A stretch of DNA of 17,488 nucleotides from Synergistales bacterium (GTDB lineage: Bacteria > Synergistota > Synergistia > Synergistales > Thermovirgaceae). The translations under genes and the position numbers were made by a program. The notes beneath the pieces are model-generated. The model was not told the origin of the DNA. It ran no database searches and saw only the letters and a program-made list of their open reading frames with translations. Positions 1 through 7,666 of the stretch are shown one piece after another (the stretch's first letter is position 1; each line of letters opens with the position of its first letter). The stretch is from NCBI GenBank assembly GCA_018434645.1, contig JAHDOX010000021.1:1-17488 (forward strand), given 5' to 3'.

Positions 1-377
1 AAGGAAACCTCGGTCAAATAAGAAAGGTAGCCCCCCACGACAAGGGCGTTTATGACGACGGGAGGCGCTGCTGCAAGGACCTTGTTCGGCATCATTCTGG
101 TCATGACGGCCGCGACAAGGGTGGCGGAACTGCCGAAAATGACGTCGATCAGGCCGAAACCGCCGAAGAGGTTAGCGATGAGACAGCCGAGGAACAACCC
201 GGGAACGGCTTCAACCCAAAGCCACGGAAGAAGCGTCAGGGCCTCGGCGATGCGGACCTGTACGGGGCCGTAGGACAAGGGAGCGAAAAAAATCACAAGG
301 AGGGTGTAAGCCGCGGCTATGAGCGCCGCGCGTACCATGGGCCCCGGCGAAAAAAGTCTTTGAAAGAAGGGATTCAA
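1..377 (-). CDS. queT: QueT-type queuosine precursor transporter (partial, 3' end beyond the window)
   Basis: About 125 residues are visible, open at the left window edge; the family is usually about 160-170 residues, so roughly three quarters is present. The reading frame holds hydrophobic segments and stretches I associate with QueT (formerly DUF988): RIAEALTLLP, then VPGLFLGCLIANLFGG, then DVIFGS followed by a helix starting SATLVAAVMTRMMPN. QueT proteins are predicted membrane uptake components for preQ1/queuine-type precursors used in tRNA modification, generally working with an energy-coupling (ECF) module; none is visible here. The start is chosen as TTG at 377, because GAGGAGG lies nine bases upstream; an in-frame ATG at 338 has no such site and would remove 13 residues. 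A minus-strand promoter candidate lies at 443-470. The family call rests on remembered motifs. No preQ1 riboswitch is recognisable in the short leader. Confidence 0.82.
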   Translation of the reverse strand, partial: MNPFFQRLFSPGPMVRAALIAAAYTLLVIFFAPLSYGPVQVRIAEALTLLPWLWVEAVPGLFLGCLIANLFGGFGLIDVIFGSSATLVAAVMTRMMPNKVLAAAPPVVINALVVGGYLSYLTEVS

Positions 378-442
378 GGTTCTTTTCCTCCTCGTGGCAA
401 GGAGCGACCGCCCTGGTTTCTGAAAACTTTATCTTTTGTTTT

Positions 443-470
443 ATTTTATCAAAAAAGCGCCCCTGGTGAA
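443..470 (-). promoter_or_regulatory. Predicted sigma70-type promoter for queT
   Basis: On the minus strand TTCACC (470-465) is followed after 16 bases by TAAAAT (448-443), which has five of six consensus -10 bases. Transcription would start near 436, giving a leader of about 60 nucleotides before the queT TTG. The region is AT-rich, so chance matches are possible. Confidence 0.4.
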
Positions 471-521
471 GAAATAAAAATCAAATTGCGTATCATCTCG
501 AGGTTTTACCTGAAACACGGT

Positions 522-550
522 TTGCCATAATGCCGGTACACATGGATAAT
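522..550 (+). promoter_or_regulatory. Predicted sigma70-type promoter for the AOR-moaD operon
   Basis: TTGCCA (522-527, five of six consensus) and GATAAT (545-550, five of six) are separated by exactly 17 bases. A start near 557 would leave a 5' leader of about 150 nucleotides before the AOR start codon, long enough for post-transcriptional control. Confidence 0.5.
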
Positions 551-706
551 ATAAAGACGCAGGAAACGACCGGCCAGTAATGACAAATACAGGCGGGAGG
601 TGAAAAGCAGAAATAATCCGCGCTACAAAAGAAGAAACAGAGAGTAAAAAAAGGCGTTGAATGCACCAGGGGTGAAGGGAAACTAAAAGAGATGGAGGGA
701 AATGAC

Positions 707-2512
707 ATGAATTTCGGCAAGATTCTTCGTGTCGATCTGTCTTCGGGAAAAATCAAAACCGAAGAGGTCGACAAAAGTTTTTTGCGCAGTTACATAGGAG
801 GCAGGGGCTATGCCTCACGGCTCCTCTACGAGGAACTTCCGGCCAAAACGGATCCTCTCGCACCGGAGAACATCCTGATTTTCTCGGCAGGTCCACTTAG
901 CGGGACAAGCGCTCCCACCGGGGGGCGCTACATGGTGGTCACCAAGGGGCCCCTTACCGGCTACATCGCCTCAAGCAACAGCGGTGGTGTCTGGGGCGCG
1001 GAACTGGCTCGGACAGGCTATTTCCTGGTCGTTTTAACCGGAAAGGCGGCCAGGCCGAGCTACCTTTGGATCAAGGACGAGAAAGTGGAACTGCGAGACG
1101 CCTCCGAATTTTGGGGGCTGGACACCCACGCAGCCACGGACGCCCTTGTCGATGCCGTCGGCGACCCGGCCGCAAAGGTAGCCTGCATAGGCCCGGCGGG
1201 GGAGAAACTGGCGAAGGTAGCCTGCATCATCAACGACAAGCACCGTGCTCCGGGCAGAAGCGGCGTAGGGGCCGTCATGGGTTCGAAAAACCTGAAGGCC
1301 GTTGTCGTGAAAGGAAGCGGCAAGGTACCCGTCGCCGACGAGGAAGCCTTCAAGTCCGCAAGGGATGAGGCACTCAAAAAAATCAGGGAAAATCCCGTAG
1401 CCGGCGAAGGTCTTCCGGCTTACGGTACGGCGGTGCTGGTCAACATAATCAACGGCGTCGGTAGCTATCCCTACAGGAACTGGCAGTTTGCCCAGATGGA
1501 AAACGCCGACGCCCAGTCCGGCGAAACCCTGGCAAAGACCTATCTCACCTCAAAACGAGGATGTTTCTCCTGCCCGATCCAGTGCGGCCGTGTAACCAGC
1601 GTCGGTGAAAAATCGGGTGAAGGACCCGAATACGAAAGCATCTGGGCCCTGGGGGCTTCGACGGGTGTAGAAGACCTCAAGCATATAACGGAAGCCAACT
1701 ACCTCTGCAACGAGCTCGGCATCGACACCATCACCGCCGGGTCGACCGTGGCGGCGGCAATGGAACTCTACGAAAAGGGGTTCATCGGCAAAGATGAACT
1801 TGAAGGAGGACCGGAACTCAGGTTCGGTTCGGGGGAAGCTCTCCTGTACTGGATCGAAAAAATGGGCAAGGCCGAAGGTTTCGGAAAGAAGCTGGCCGAG
1901 GGGAGCTACCGCCTCGCCGAGTCCTACGGTCATCCGGAGTTTTCCATGAGCGTCAAAAAACAGGAGATGCCCGCCTACGACGCACGGGGCATACAGGGCA
2001 TCGGGCTCAATTACGCCACGAGCAACCGGGGTGGCTGCCATGTGCGCGGTTATACCATATCCCCTGAAATCGTCGGACTGCCGGAAAAGATCGACCCTTG
2101 GGCGACGGAGGGGAAGGCGCAATGGACAAAGACATTCCAGGACCTCACCGCGGCCATAGACTCCTCGGGCATGTGCCTGTTCACTTCTTTCGCTCTTGGC
2201 CCTGAGGATTACGCAAACCTTCTGTCGGCACGAACAGGCTTCGATTACACCGTCGATGAGGTGCTGGCCTGCGGGGAGCGTATCTGGAACCTGGAGCGAC
2301 TTTTCAACCTGCGCGAAGGGCTCGACCCCGAGTCCGAGGATACCCTTCCCAAACGGCTTCTCGAAGAGCCCATCCCGGAGGGCCCCGCAAAGGGGAAGGT
2401 AAGCAGGCTCAAGGAAATGCTGCCCGAGTACTACAATCTCCGCGGATGGGACGCAAAGGGGATTCCAACAGGGAAGAAACTCGAGGATCTGGGCCTGAAG
2501 GGGCTGAAATAA
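707..2512 (+). CDS. Tungsten/molybdopterin aldehyde:ferredoxin oxidoreductase
   Basis: 601 residues, the normal length for the AOR family. These enzymes oxidise aldehydes to acids and pass electrons to ferredoxin, using a tungsto-bispterin cofactor and one [4Fe-4S] cluster. The N-terminal pterin-binding domain is clear, with IGGRGYASRLLYEEL near 30-44 and GPLSGTSAPTGGRY near 62-75. The cluster ligands are all in place: C286-x2-C289-x3-C293 (GCFSCPIQCG) and the fourth cysteine C490 (SSGMCLF), matching the spacing in Pyrococcus furiosus AOR. The start at 707 is preferred because GGAGGG ends seven bases upstream; an ATG at 692 would add five residues but lacks a site. The gene leads a two-gene unit with a MoaD-like protein. 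In a peptide-fermenting anaerobe it would plausibly oxidise aldehydes derived from 2-oxoacids; the exact substrate cannot be read from sequence. Confidence 0.93.
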   Translation: MNFGKILRVDLSSGKIKTEEVDKSFLRSYIGGRGYASRLLYEELPAKTDPLAPENILIFSAGPLSGTSAPTGGRYMVVTKGPLTGYIASSNSGGVWGAELARTGYFLVVLTGKAARPSYLWIKDEKVELRDASEFWGLDTHAATDALVDAVGDPAAKVACIGPAGEKLAKVACIINDKHRAPGRSGVGAVMGSKNLKAVVVKGSGKVPVADEEAFKSARDEALKKIRENPVAGEGLPAYGTAVLVNIINGVGSYPYRNWQFAQMENADAQSGETLAKTYLTSKRGCFSCPIQCGRVTSVGEKSGEGPEYESIWALGASTGVEDLKHITEANYLCNELGIDTITAGSTVAAAMELYEKGFIGKDELEGGPELRFGSGEALLYWIEKMGKAEGFGKKLAEGSYRLAESYGHPEFSMSVKKQEMPAYDARGIQGIGLNYATSNRGGCHVRGYTISPEIVGLPEKIDPWATEGKAQWTKTFQDLTAAIDSSGMCLFTSFALGPEDYANLLSARTGFDYTVDEVLACGERIWNLERLFNLREGLDPESEDTLPKRLLEEPIPEGPAKGKVSRLKEMLPEYYNLRGWDAKGIPTGKKLEDLGLKGLK

Positions 2513-2517
2513 AGCCG

Positions 2518-2787
2518 ATGACCACCGTTCGTTACTTCGGACATTTCCGCGATCTTACGAAACTCAGGGAAGAGGAGGTCCCGGGCGGGAAAACCGTCCG
2601 GGGCCTCCTCGAGGTCCTGGAAGAAAGATACGGCGATGCTTTCAGCCCAGCGGAAAAACCTGTCCCCGTTTCGGGCCGCCTGATCCTTCTTGTCAACGGG
2701 CGACACATACAGCACCTGGACGGGTTAGACACAAGCCTTGAAAACGACGACATCCTATCCGTGTTTCCCCTTATAGGAGGGGGCTAG
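2518..2787 (+). CDS. MoaD/ThiS-like small sulfur-carrier protein
   Basis: 89 residues with a beta-grasp pattern (TTVRYFGHFRDLT at the start, LILLVNGR in the middle, DDILSVFPLIGGG at the end). The C-terminal Gly-Gly is the diagnostic feature of MoaD and ThiS, where it is converted to a thiocarboxylate that delivers sulfur. It starts five bases after the AOR stop, so the two are almost certainly co-transcribed and coupled; its own ribosome site is weak. MoaD-like genes directly after AOR genes are common and are taken to supply the dithiolene sulfur of the AOR cofactor, so this may be a dedicated paralogue rather than the general molybdopterin synthase subunit. Its TAG stop overlaps the stop of the convergent gene at 2784-2787. 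Confidence 0.88.
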   Translation: MTTVRYFGHFRDLTKLREEEVPGGKTVRGLLEVLEERYGDAFSPAEKPVPVSGRLILLVNGRHIQHLDGLDTSLENDDILSVFPLIGGG

Positions 2788-4421
2788 AAGACATCTCCTT
2801 CCGCGAAGGCGGAGATAGCCGTGCGCAGAAGTCCAGGGAGGACATCAAGGGTATAGGGAAGGTTGAGCCTCTCCGTGGGCTTGTGAGGATCCTTTCCGGA
2901 AACGCCGATGTTTATCACGGGAATATCCAGTTTCATGAGGTCCTTCACCGAAACACGGTACAGGCTTCCCCAGCCGGGCATGTTGGACGCCACACAAAAG
3001 GGGTCGAAGGCACTGCCACGGTACCCCATGTAGCTCAGGTCGCAGATGCCGCCAAAAAAACCCCTGATCTTTATATCGATTTGGTGACGGTTTTTCGCCT
3101 CGGCGGCCACCTTTCGGGCCACTGCTTGTGCGAGCCTGTCTGAAGGGCTTTCCCCCCTGTTTTCCCTGTGTGGGTACCAGGGAGGGAGAAATCCCACAAT
3201 AATCATGGGTTCCGATGATGGTCTCAGGTCGCAGAGTTCGCCCAAAAGAGCCAGCGATTTATCCCTGTCATCCAGGCCTTTGTCCAGCTCCGCCGCTTTC
3301 CGTCGAACCAGGGATTTGACGTCACCCGCAGTTTTGGCCAGTTCCGTCAAAAACTCCTCGAAAGACAGAACCCTGGGCTCGAATGCAGGCCTCTTTTCCG
3401 CAAGCCATTCACCGGCAGAGTGTTCCACCTGCTTTAGGGCGTTTCGGAAGGCCTGTTCGGCCAGCTCCTTGAGGTCTTTCATGATCTCCGCCGGAGCCCG
3501 CCGCAGGGTCATGAGGTTGTAGAAGGCGACCGCCCTGTCGGGAAGCGTGACGGAATAACACTTTCTTATGTCCCTTAAGGAAAGGCACGCGGGCGGAGGA
3601 GTCTTATCGTGGCCGGCCGACTCGACGAAGCGCGCGCTTCCTTCCATGAGGCTGTTGACGCAGGACGCCAGAAGCGTTGCGTTCAGGCCCTGGAAATACT
3701 GTCCAACGTGGGCGCCGCTGCCGAGGCAGTAGAAAAAAGGCATCAGTTTGCCCATTGTACCTGTGAATATCGCCTCTTCCACTTCCCCTGACGTTCCGGC
3801 GCTGGAAGGTTCGGTAAGTATGGCTCCCCTGTATTCGAGGCCTTCCTTTTCACTAAGTTCCCCGAGAAATCGTGCCGCAGCGCGCATCCCTTCGGAACTG
3901 TCCTCCTCGTCCGGAACTGCAAGGAAGAGTATGTTGGCTCCAAGGTTCAGCGGATTTGCCGAGGCCTCCGCGAGAAGGGCCATCTCAACAGCAAGCCCTG
4001 CTTTCATGTCCATGATGCCCCTGCCGAAAAGATATTCTCCCGAGGCGAGGTCGCGGAGGACCTCCTCCTTAAGATTTGTTCCGGTGATGGCCCTGGTGTA
4101 CTCCATCGGCGAAAAGGCCAGATGTCGCAAGGGACCAAAGTCATCAACACCGACCACGTCATAGTGCCCGGTCAGGATTATCGTTTCGGCCTTGGCGGGT
4201 TCAGCCCTCAGAAGGCAACCGACGAGCCTGCGTTCCCAGGGATCATCGGGCAGTTTATGGTCGATAATGCTCTTTGGGTGATCTTTAACCCAGGGAATGC
4301 TTTTGAGCTTTTCAAGTATGGCGAGCCCCATATTTGCTTCTTCAGGTGTCCGGGTAATGCCGGGGATTTTGACAAGATCGATAATGAGTTGCAAAATACT
4401 TTCCCTGGACGCTGTTATCAT
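2784..4421 (-). CDS. RocB-like M20 family zinc peptidase/deacylase
   Basis: 545 residues, the size of the RocB ('arginine utilization protein') branch of the M20 metallopeptidases rather than the 370-400 of typical dipeptidases. The M20 metal-site motifs are present in order: GHYDVV (H86, D88), GRGIMDMKAGLA (D138), PDEEDSSEGM (catalytic Glu and metal-binding Glu near 172-173), TEPS (near 204), and a late HKPTERL histidine. It is therefore probably an active di-zinc hydrolase cutting an amide bond of an N-acyl amino acid or small peptide in the cytoplasm. RocB's exact reaction has not been settled to my knowledge, so 'arginine utilization' should be treated as a name only. The ATG at 4421 has AGAGGTG eight bases upstream. 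The gene is divergent from the MFS transporter at 4525 and may share control with it, which would fit uptake plus hydrolysis of an amino-acid derivative. Confidence 0.87.
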   Translation of the reverse strand: MITASRESILQLIIDLVKIPGITRTPEEANMGLAILEKLKSIPWVKDHPKSIIDHKLPDDPWERRLVGCLLRAEPAKAETIILTGHYDVVGVDDFGPLRHLAFSPMEYTRAITGTNLKEEVLRDLASGEYLFGRGIMDMKAGLAVEMALLAEASANPLNLGANILFLAVPDEEDSSEGMRAAARFLGELSEKEGLEYRGAILTEPSSAGTSGEVEEAIFTGTMGKLMPFFYCLGSGAHVGQYFQGLNATLLASCVNSLMEGSARFVESAGHDKTPPPACLSLRDIRKCYSVTLPDRAVAFYNLMTLRRAPAEIMKDLKELAEQAFRNALKQVEHSAGEWLAEKRPAFEPRVLSFEEFLTELAKTAGDVKSLVRRKAAELDKGLDDRDKSLALLGELCDLRPSSEPMIIVGFLPPWYPHRENRGESPSDRLAQAVARKVAAEAKNRHQIDIKIRGFFGGICDLSYMGYRGSAFDPFCVASNMPGWGSLYRVSVKDLMKLDIPVINIGVSGKDPHKPTERLNLPYTLDVLPGLLRTAISAFAEGDVF

Positions 4422-4524
4422 TTACGTTTCACCTCTAAAAAGAATTTTTTGCAAGACGCGCTGGAATGCATGCAGTAGAATAACAGTATAACATTCATTG
4501 ACCTTGCGACCGGGAGAAGGACTT

Positions 4525-5694
4525 ATGAAAATTATAAAGGACATTTTGAAGAAGCACTCGAAACTTACCGTACTGACGCTTACGCATTTTGTAAATGATG
4601 TTTACGGTTCGTTTTTGCCGACTTTCGTGCCCCTTATCGTGGAGCGTTTGGGCATAACCTACGGCCAGGCGGGGCTTATCAGGTCCCTTTCGGGATTGAT
4701 TCACATGGTGGTCCAGCCGATGGCAGGATATGTTTCAGACCTTTTCTCCCGTCCCTACGCACTCATGGCAGGGCCGCTAATGACCGCCCTTGGGGCATCC
4801 CTTTTACCCGCGTCGCCTACCTACGGCATGGCCTTTTTGTTCACCGGCCTTTGGGGCTTCGGAAGCGCTGTCTATCACCCTTCCGGGCACGGTGGCGTCG
4901 GTTACGTGGAAGATCCGTCAAGGCTTGCCTTCTTTCTCGCTATTTTCGCCGTCGGGGGCATCTTCGGTTCCACCGTAAGTCCCCTTTACGCCATCGCCCT
5001 TTACAGGTTGTTTGGCTACACCCTGATGCCGCTTGCCGCACTGGTTCCGGCACTTTTGGCCGGCTACCTCACCTGGCGGGTTATACCTGTCATCAAGGAA
5101 AAATCACGCGATGCCAGACCTTCGCCCGGGGATTTCGCTAAAACATTATGGGGAACCTTCAAGATCATCTACCCGGTGTGGGCAGTAGCTGTCTGCAGGG
5201 ATACGGCCGTCAACGGGATAAGGTTTTTCCTTCCTCTCCTGATCGTCGCCCGGGGAGGAACCATCGTAAACGTCGGAACCATCCTGTTTACCATCAACAT
5301 AATCGGAGCTGTTTCGCCGATGCTTGGGGGCCGCATCTCCGATGCCATAGGCCACAGGAAAGTAATAGCCTTCTCGATGGCAGCCGCTCCTTTCTTTCTC
5401 GTGCCGGCGGCCTTGACGACGGGACTGGTCTCAATAGCCCTCTACATGGCGGGAAACGCCTTTTTGCAGGCACTTCTTCCTGTGACAGGCGCTGCAGCCC
5501 AGGAGATGGCACCGCGTTCCAGAAATGTGGTGGCTTCCCTGGTAACCGGTTTTTCCTTCGGGCTCGGGGGCCTTCTTATAGCGCCGATAGGCCTTTTCGC
5601 CGATATTTTCGGCCTTGTAGCCACTTTGGTGTTCATCGCCCTGATCCCGCTTTTCCCGATACCGCTTTATTTGCGGAAATGGGAATCCATGTAG
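4525..5694 (+). CDS. MFS transporter, fosmidomycin-resistance (Fsr)-like branch
   Basis: 389 residues, nearly all hydrophobic, with about 12 membrane helices and the usual central cytoplasmic loop (KEKSRDARPSPGDF near 200). The start (THFVNDVYGSFLPTFVPLI) and the YHPSGHGG segment are typical of the Fsr-like group of major facilitator proteins. These are proton-coupled and usually exporters, but substrates differ widely, and resistance to fosmidomycin should not be assumed. The start at ATG 4525 has GGGAG eight bases upstream; a TTG at 4498 in frame has no comparable site. It is divergent from the RocB-like peptidase across 103 bases. No clear terminator separates it from the small gene at 5777, which also has its own promoter. 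Confidence 0.85.
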   Translation: MKIIKDILKKHSKLTVLTLTHFVNDVYGSFLPTFVPLIVERLGITYGQAGLIRSLSGLIHMVVQPMAGYVSDLFSRPYALMAGPLMTALGASLLPASPTYGMAFLFTGLWGFGSAVYHPSGHGGVGYVEDPSRLAFFLAIFAVGGIFGSTVSPLYAIALYRLFGYTLMPLAALVPALLAGYLTWRVIPVIKEKSRDARPSPGDFAKTLWGTFKIIYPVWAVAVCRDTAVNGIRFFLPLLIVARGGTIVNVGTILFTINIIGAVSPMLGGRISDAIGHRKVIAFSMAAAPFFLVPAALTTGLVSIALYMAGNAFLQALLPVTGAAAQEMAPRSRNVVASLVTGFSFGLGGLLIAPIGLFADIFGLVATLVFIALIPLFPIPLYLRKWESM

Positions 5695-5746
5695 AATACA
5701 TCAACGACTATTTTCAAGAAACTGCCATCACATCATCAGGATGACA

Positions 5747-5755
5747 TGATATAAT
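5747..5755 (+). promoter_or_regulatory. Extended -10 promoter before the 107-residue gene
   Basis: TGATATAAT is a perfect TGN-TATAAT extended -10 element; there is no good -35 at 17 bases, which such promoters do not need. Transcription would begin near 5762, just ahead of the GGAAGGAG ribosome site at 5765-5772, so the leader would be very short. Confidence 0.5.
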
Positions 5756-5776
5756 CCCTTTATCGGAAGGAGCGTG

Positions 5777-6100
5777 ATGCCTGTGCTCAAGCTGGAAGTC
5801 GAACACTACATGCAGCTCAGGAAAAAGATCGAGGAAAGGGCAAAGAAACTTTGCGAACTATACATGAAGGTTTACTTCGATTGCGAAGACTGCTCGGTCT
5901 TCGTGAACAATGTAGAAGTCGGGCGAAGCGGTCGCTTCCGCATAATGTTCACCGAATCCGACATGGAAGAAATCCTCTACCTGCCGCCGGAATATTTCTG
6001 GCTGACCGACGATGAAGTCTGTGTCAGGATGGCCATCGACAGGAAGATAAAAAACGACGAACTCAAGGAAAAACGGGACGCTCATTCCGCGAAAGGATAA
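5777..6100 (+). CDS. Small conserved-looking protein of unknown function (107 aa)
   Basis: I do not recognise this protein. It is soluble, with no signal peptide or membrane segment. The first 30 residues are a charged amphipathic helix (EHYMQLRKKIEERAKKLCEL), followed by a beta-rich middle containing a CxxC pair (FDCEDCSVF), then LYLPPEYFWLTDDE and a lysine-rich tail. It begins at ATG 5777 (GTG 5774 is an alternative) after a GGAAGGAG ribosome site, and it has codon use like its neighbours. A dedicated extended -10 promoter and good ribosome site support a real gene. It lies between two MFS genes and converges with the second one, with 25 bases between stops. The single CxxC could bind metal or be redox active, but one pair is weak evidence. 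Confidence 0.75.
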   Translation: MPVLKLEVEHYMQLRKKIEERAKKLCELYMKVYFDCEDCSVFVNNVEVGRSGRFRIMFTESDMEEILYLPPEYFWLTDDEVCVRMAIDRKIKNDELKEKRDAHSAKG

Positions 6101-6107
6101 GATCCTT
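6093..6107. repeat. Short perfect hairpin at the convergent gene ends
   Basis: AAGGAT-aag-ATCCTT forms a six-base-pair stem with a three-base loop, overlapping the stop of the 107-residue gene and lying 19 bases from the stop of the convergent MFS gene. There is no T-run on either side, so it is at best a weak or factor-assisted terminator. Confidence 0.3.
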
Positions 6108-6125
6108 ACCAGGCAGGTGGCGCAG

Positions 6126-7385
6126 TTATTTTAAGGAGAACTTTTCAGGAGCGAACTTGTCTTTTTCGTTGCCGACTCGCGACTTCCCGGTGAGGGCTAA
6201 TTTCCCGAAGAGGGCCGCTGCTATACCGGCGGCGGAACTGCCCCAGTAGATCAGGGCCACGGAAACGCTGCCAAGGACCCCGCCCACAAGCGGCCCTGCA
6301 GCCCAGGCGGAATCTTCGGCTGTCATTATCCCCGTTATGACCGCGGTCCGGTCCTGCGGGAAGGCTTCCACGGCCAAAGATATAACCGTGGACTGCAGGG
6401 GTGCGAAACCCACCCCCAACAGAAAGGCAAAGATCGCAGCCACATTCCAGGAATGCGAGAGTGCCAGCCCCGCCGCGGAAACGGCCATGACCGAAAAACC
6501 GGAAACCAGGACCTTGCAAGGGTTTCTGTTGTCCACGAAAGCTGCCAGGGGCCCTCTTACAAGGAGCGTTCCCAGGGCAAAGGGGATGAAAAAAGCCGAA
6601 ACGGGCACGCTCCTTTCGCCGAGCAAAAGGGCCATGAAATTGTTGGTCATGCAAATGATAAATGCCTGGGAAAACGCCAGTACACCCAGTTTTTGAAAAT
6701 TCTTCTCCGCAAGCAGGTAGCGAAGGGTTACCGGTGCCCCGGCTACTGCGCTTCTTGGTTTCAGTGCGACCGAAAGAATACAGGCCGAGGCCGCCAGAAA
6801 GAGCAACATCCCATAGTAGGCCCAAAGCCTGTCGGAAAGGATGGCCCATTCGGCAAGGCTTATCATGAAAAGCTGGGGGAACATCGCAGTGGTCCCCAGC
6901 AAGAGCATCCCCCGCCGCGTCATGCTGGGAGGCAGGACGACGTGGAGATAAACGAGGTTTGCCACGATAAATATCGACAGGGAAACGCCGTGCAAGGCTT
7001 TTGCCAGAATCAGAATCGGCAGCGAATCACCCGCCGCAAAAAGCAGAAATACTACCACAACGAGGAGGACCGACGACAAAAAAAGCGAATTGCGGGCCAT
7101 CAGACGGTCTATCAGCCATTTTACCAAAGGCCGCACGGCCACCAGCGTCCCGTCCATAGCAAAGGCCATAAAAGCCACCACCATTGTGGAATAACCCCAC
7201 CGGACTACCTGCAGCGGAAAGGCGAAAAAAGAAAGGGCCGCTGCATAGTGGCAGAAGGCAAGGACCCAAAGCAGAAGATAATCCCTGGCCCTCTTTCCGT
7301 CTATGGCAGGGAAAACAGAAGTTTTATCCCCTATTGACTTGAAGAACTTCACTTGTGACTTTCTCCATACCGGCATGAAATGCAA
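6126..7385 (-). CDS. Major facilitator superfamily transporter
   Basis: 419 residues with about 12 hydrophobic helices and a mid-protein break near 210-225 between two six-helix halves. Features such as KWLIDRLMARNSLFLSS after helix 2-3 resemble the MFS loop 2/3 motif, and FVDNRNPCKVLVSG is its second-half counterpart. Substrate unknown; the family includes drug and metabolite exporters and sugar or organic-acid permeases. The start is taken as TTG 7385, six bases after GGAAGG; an ATG nine bases further in (7376) is the alternative and lies about 15 bases from that site. It converges with the 107-residue gene and is divergent from the gamma-glutamate cluster across a 281-base spacer, so it may or may not be related to it. 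Confidence 0.84.
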   Translation of the reverse strand: MHFMPVWRKSQVKFFKSIGDKTSVFPAIDGKRARDYLLLWVLAFCHYAAALSFFAFPLQVVRWGYSTMVVAFMAFAMDGTLVAVRPLVKWLIDRLMARNSLFLSSVLLVVVVFLLFAAGDSLPILILAKALHGVSLSIFIVANLVYLHVVLPPSMTRRGMLLLGTTAMFPQLFMISLAEWAILSDRLWAYYGMLLFLAASACILSVALKPRSAVAGAPVTLRYLLAEKNFQKLGVLAFSQAFIICMTNNFMALLLGERSVPVSAFFIPFALGTLLVRGPLAAFVDNRNPCKVLVSGFSVMAVSAAGLALSHSWNVAAIFAFLLGVGFAPLQSTVISLAVEAFPQDRTAVITGIMTAEDSAWAAGPLVGGVLGSVSVALIYWGSSAAGIAAALFGKLALTGKSRVGNEKDKFAPEKFSLK

Positions 7386-7440
7386 CTAGCCCCTTCCCTG
7401 CTCAAGTACCGCCTGTTTCGAGGATTTTCCCTCATATAAA

Positions 7441-7463
7441 AATTCGCCGACTTCCGACGAATT
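7441..7463. promoter_or_regulatory. Imperfect palindrome, possible operator
   Basis: A 23-base imperfect palindrome with arms AATTCGCCG and CGACGAATT matches at eight of nine positions around a five-base centre; one more A-T pair can be added outside. It lies in the divergent spacer between the MFS gene and the gamma-glutamate cluster, where an operator would be expected. No T-run follows, so it is not an intrinsic terminator. Confidence 0.35.
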
Positions 7464-7608
7464 TCCTTCAAACGACTCAAGCGACCTTTATGGCGGATTT
7501 TCATTAGCGCATTTTTCTTTTTAGCTGAAGTGTAGCCTATGAAATTGGAAACGGGAAATATTCAGACACTATCATGAGAAAAATGAGAAAAAAGATGTAC
7601 ATTTGGGA

Positions 7609-7631
7609 CTTTGTTCGTTATTGTGACAAAG
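7609..7631. promoter_or_regulatory. Inverted repeat upstream of the gamma-glutamate cluster
   Basis: CTTTGT and ACAAAG form perfect six-base arms separated by 11 bases. The site is 36 bases upstream of the start of the secreted-protein gene. It could bind a dimeric regulator such as the response regulator encoded at the end of the cluster, but the arms are short and chance cannot be excluded. Confidence 0.25.
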
Positions 7632-7666
7632 CAGCAAAAAGAAAGACATCCAGGAGGGAGCATATC

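Larger units (their letters stand above)
378..706. other. Divergent intergenic region between queT and the AOR gene
   Basis: These 329 bases hold no convincing gene. The queT side (about 420-480) is AT-rich and carries the queT promoter candidate; the AOR side carries a better promoter at 522-550. Downstream of that promoter is a purine-rich leader of about 150 nucleotides ahead of the AOR start. I looked for preQ1, molybdenum-cofactor and tungsten-cofactor riboswitch signatures and recognised none, although the length would allow a structured leader. Confidence 0.7.

Noticed and set aside
52..273. 73-codon plus-strand open frame at the left edge
   Set aside because: The minus strand of the same segment encodes the recognisable QueT protein.
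378..540. preQ1 riboswitch upstream of queT
   Set aside because: QueT genes are often under preQ1 control, but none of the class I-III signatures I know could be found in the leader.
460..672. Nine-base inverted repeat (CCCCTGGTG at 460-468 and CACCAGGGG at 664-672) flanking the AOR promoter
   Set aside because: A match of this length among all pairs in a 330-base spacer is not very unlikely by chance, the arms are about 200 bases apart, and one arm overlaps the queT promoter candidate.
6453..7337. 294-codon open frame on the plus strand opposite the second MFS gene
   Set aside because: The product is highly charged and rich in Q, K, R, H and G, with no fold or ribosome site, whereas the opposite strand encodes a clean 12-helix transporter. 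It is a reading-frame shadow.
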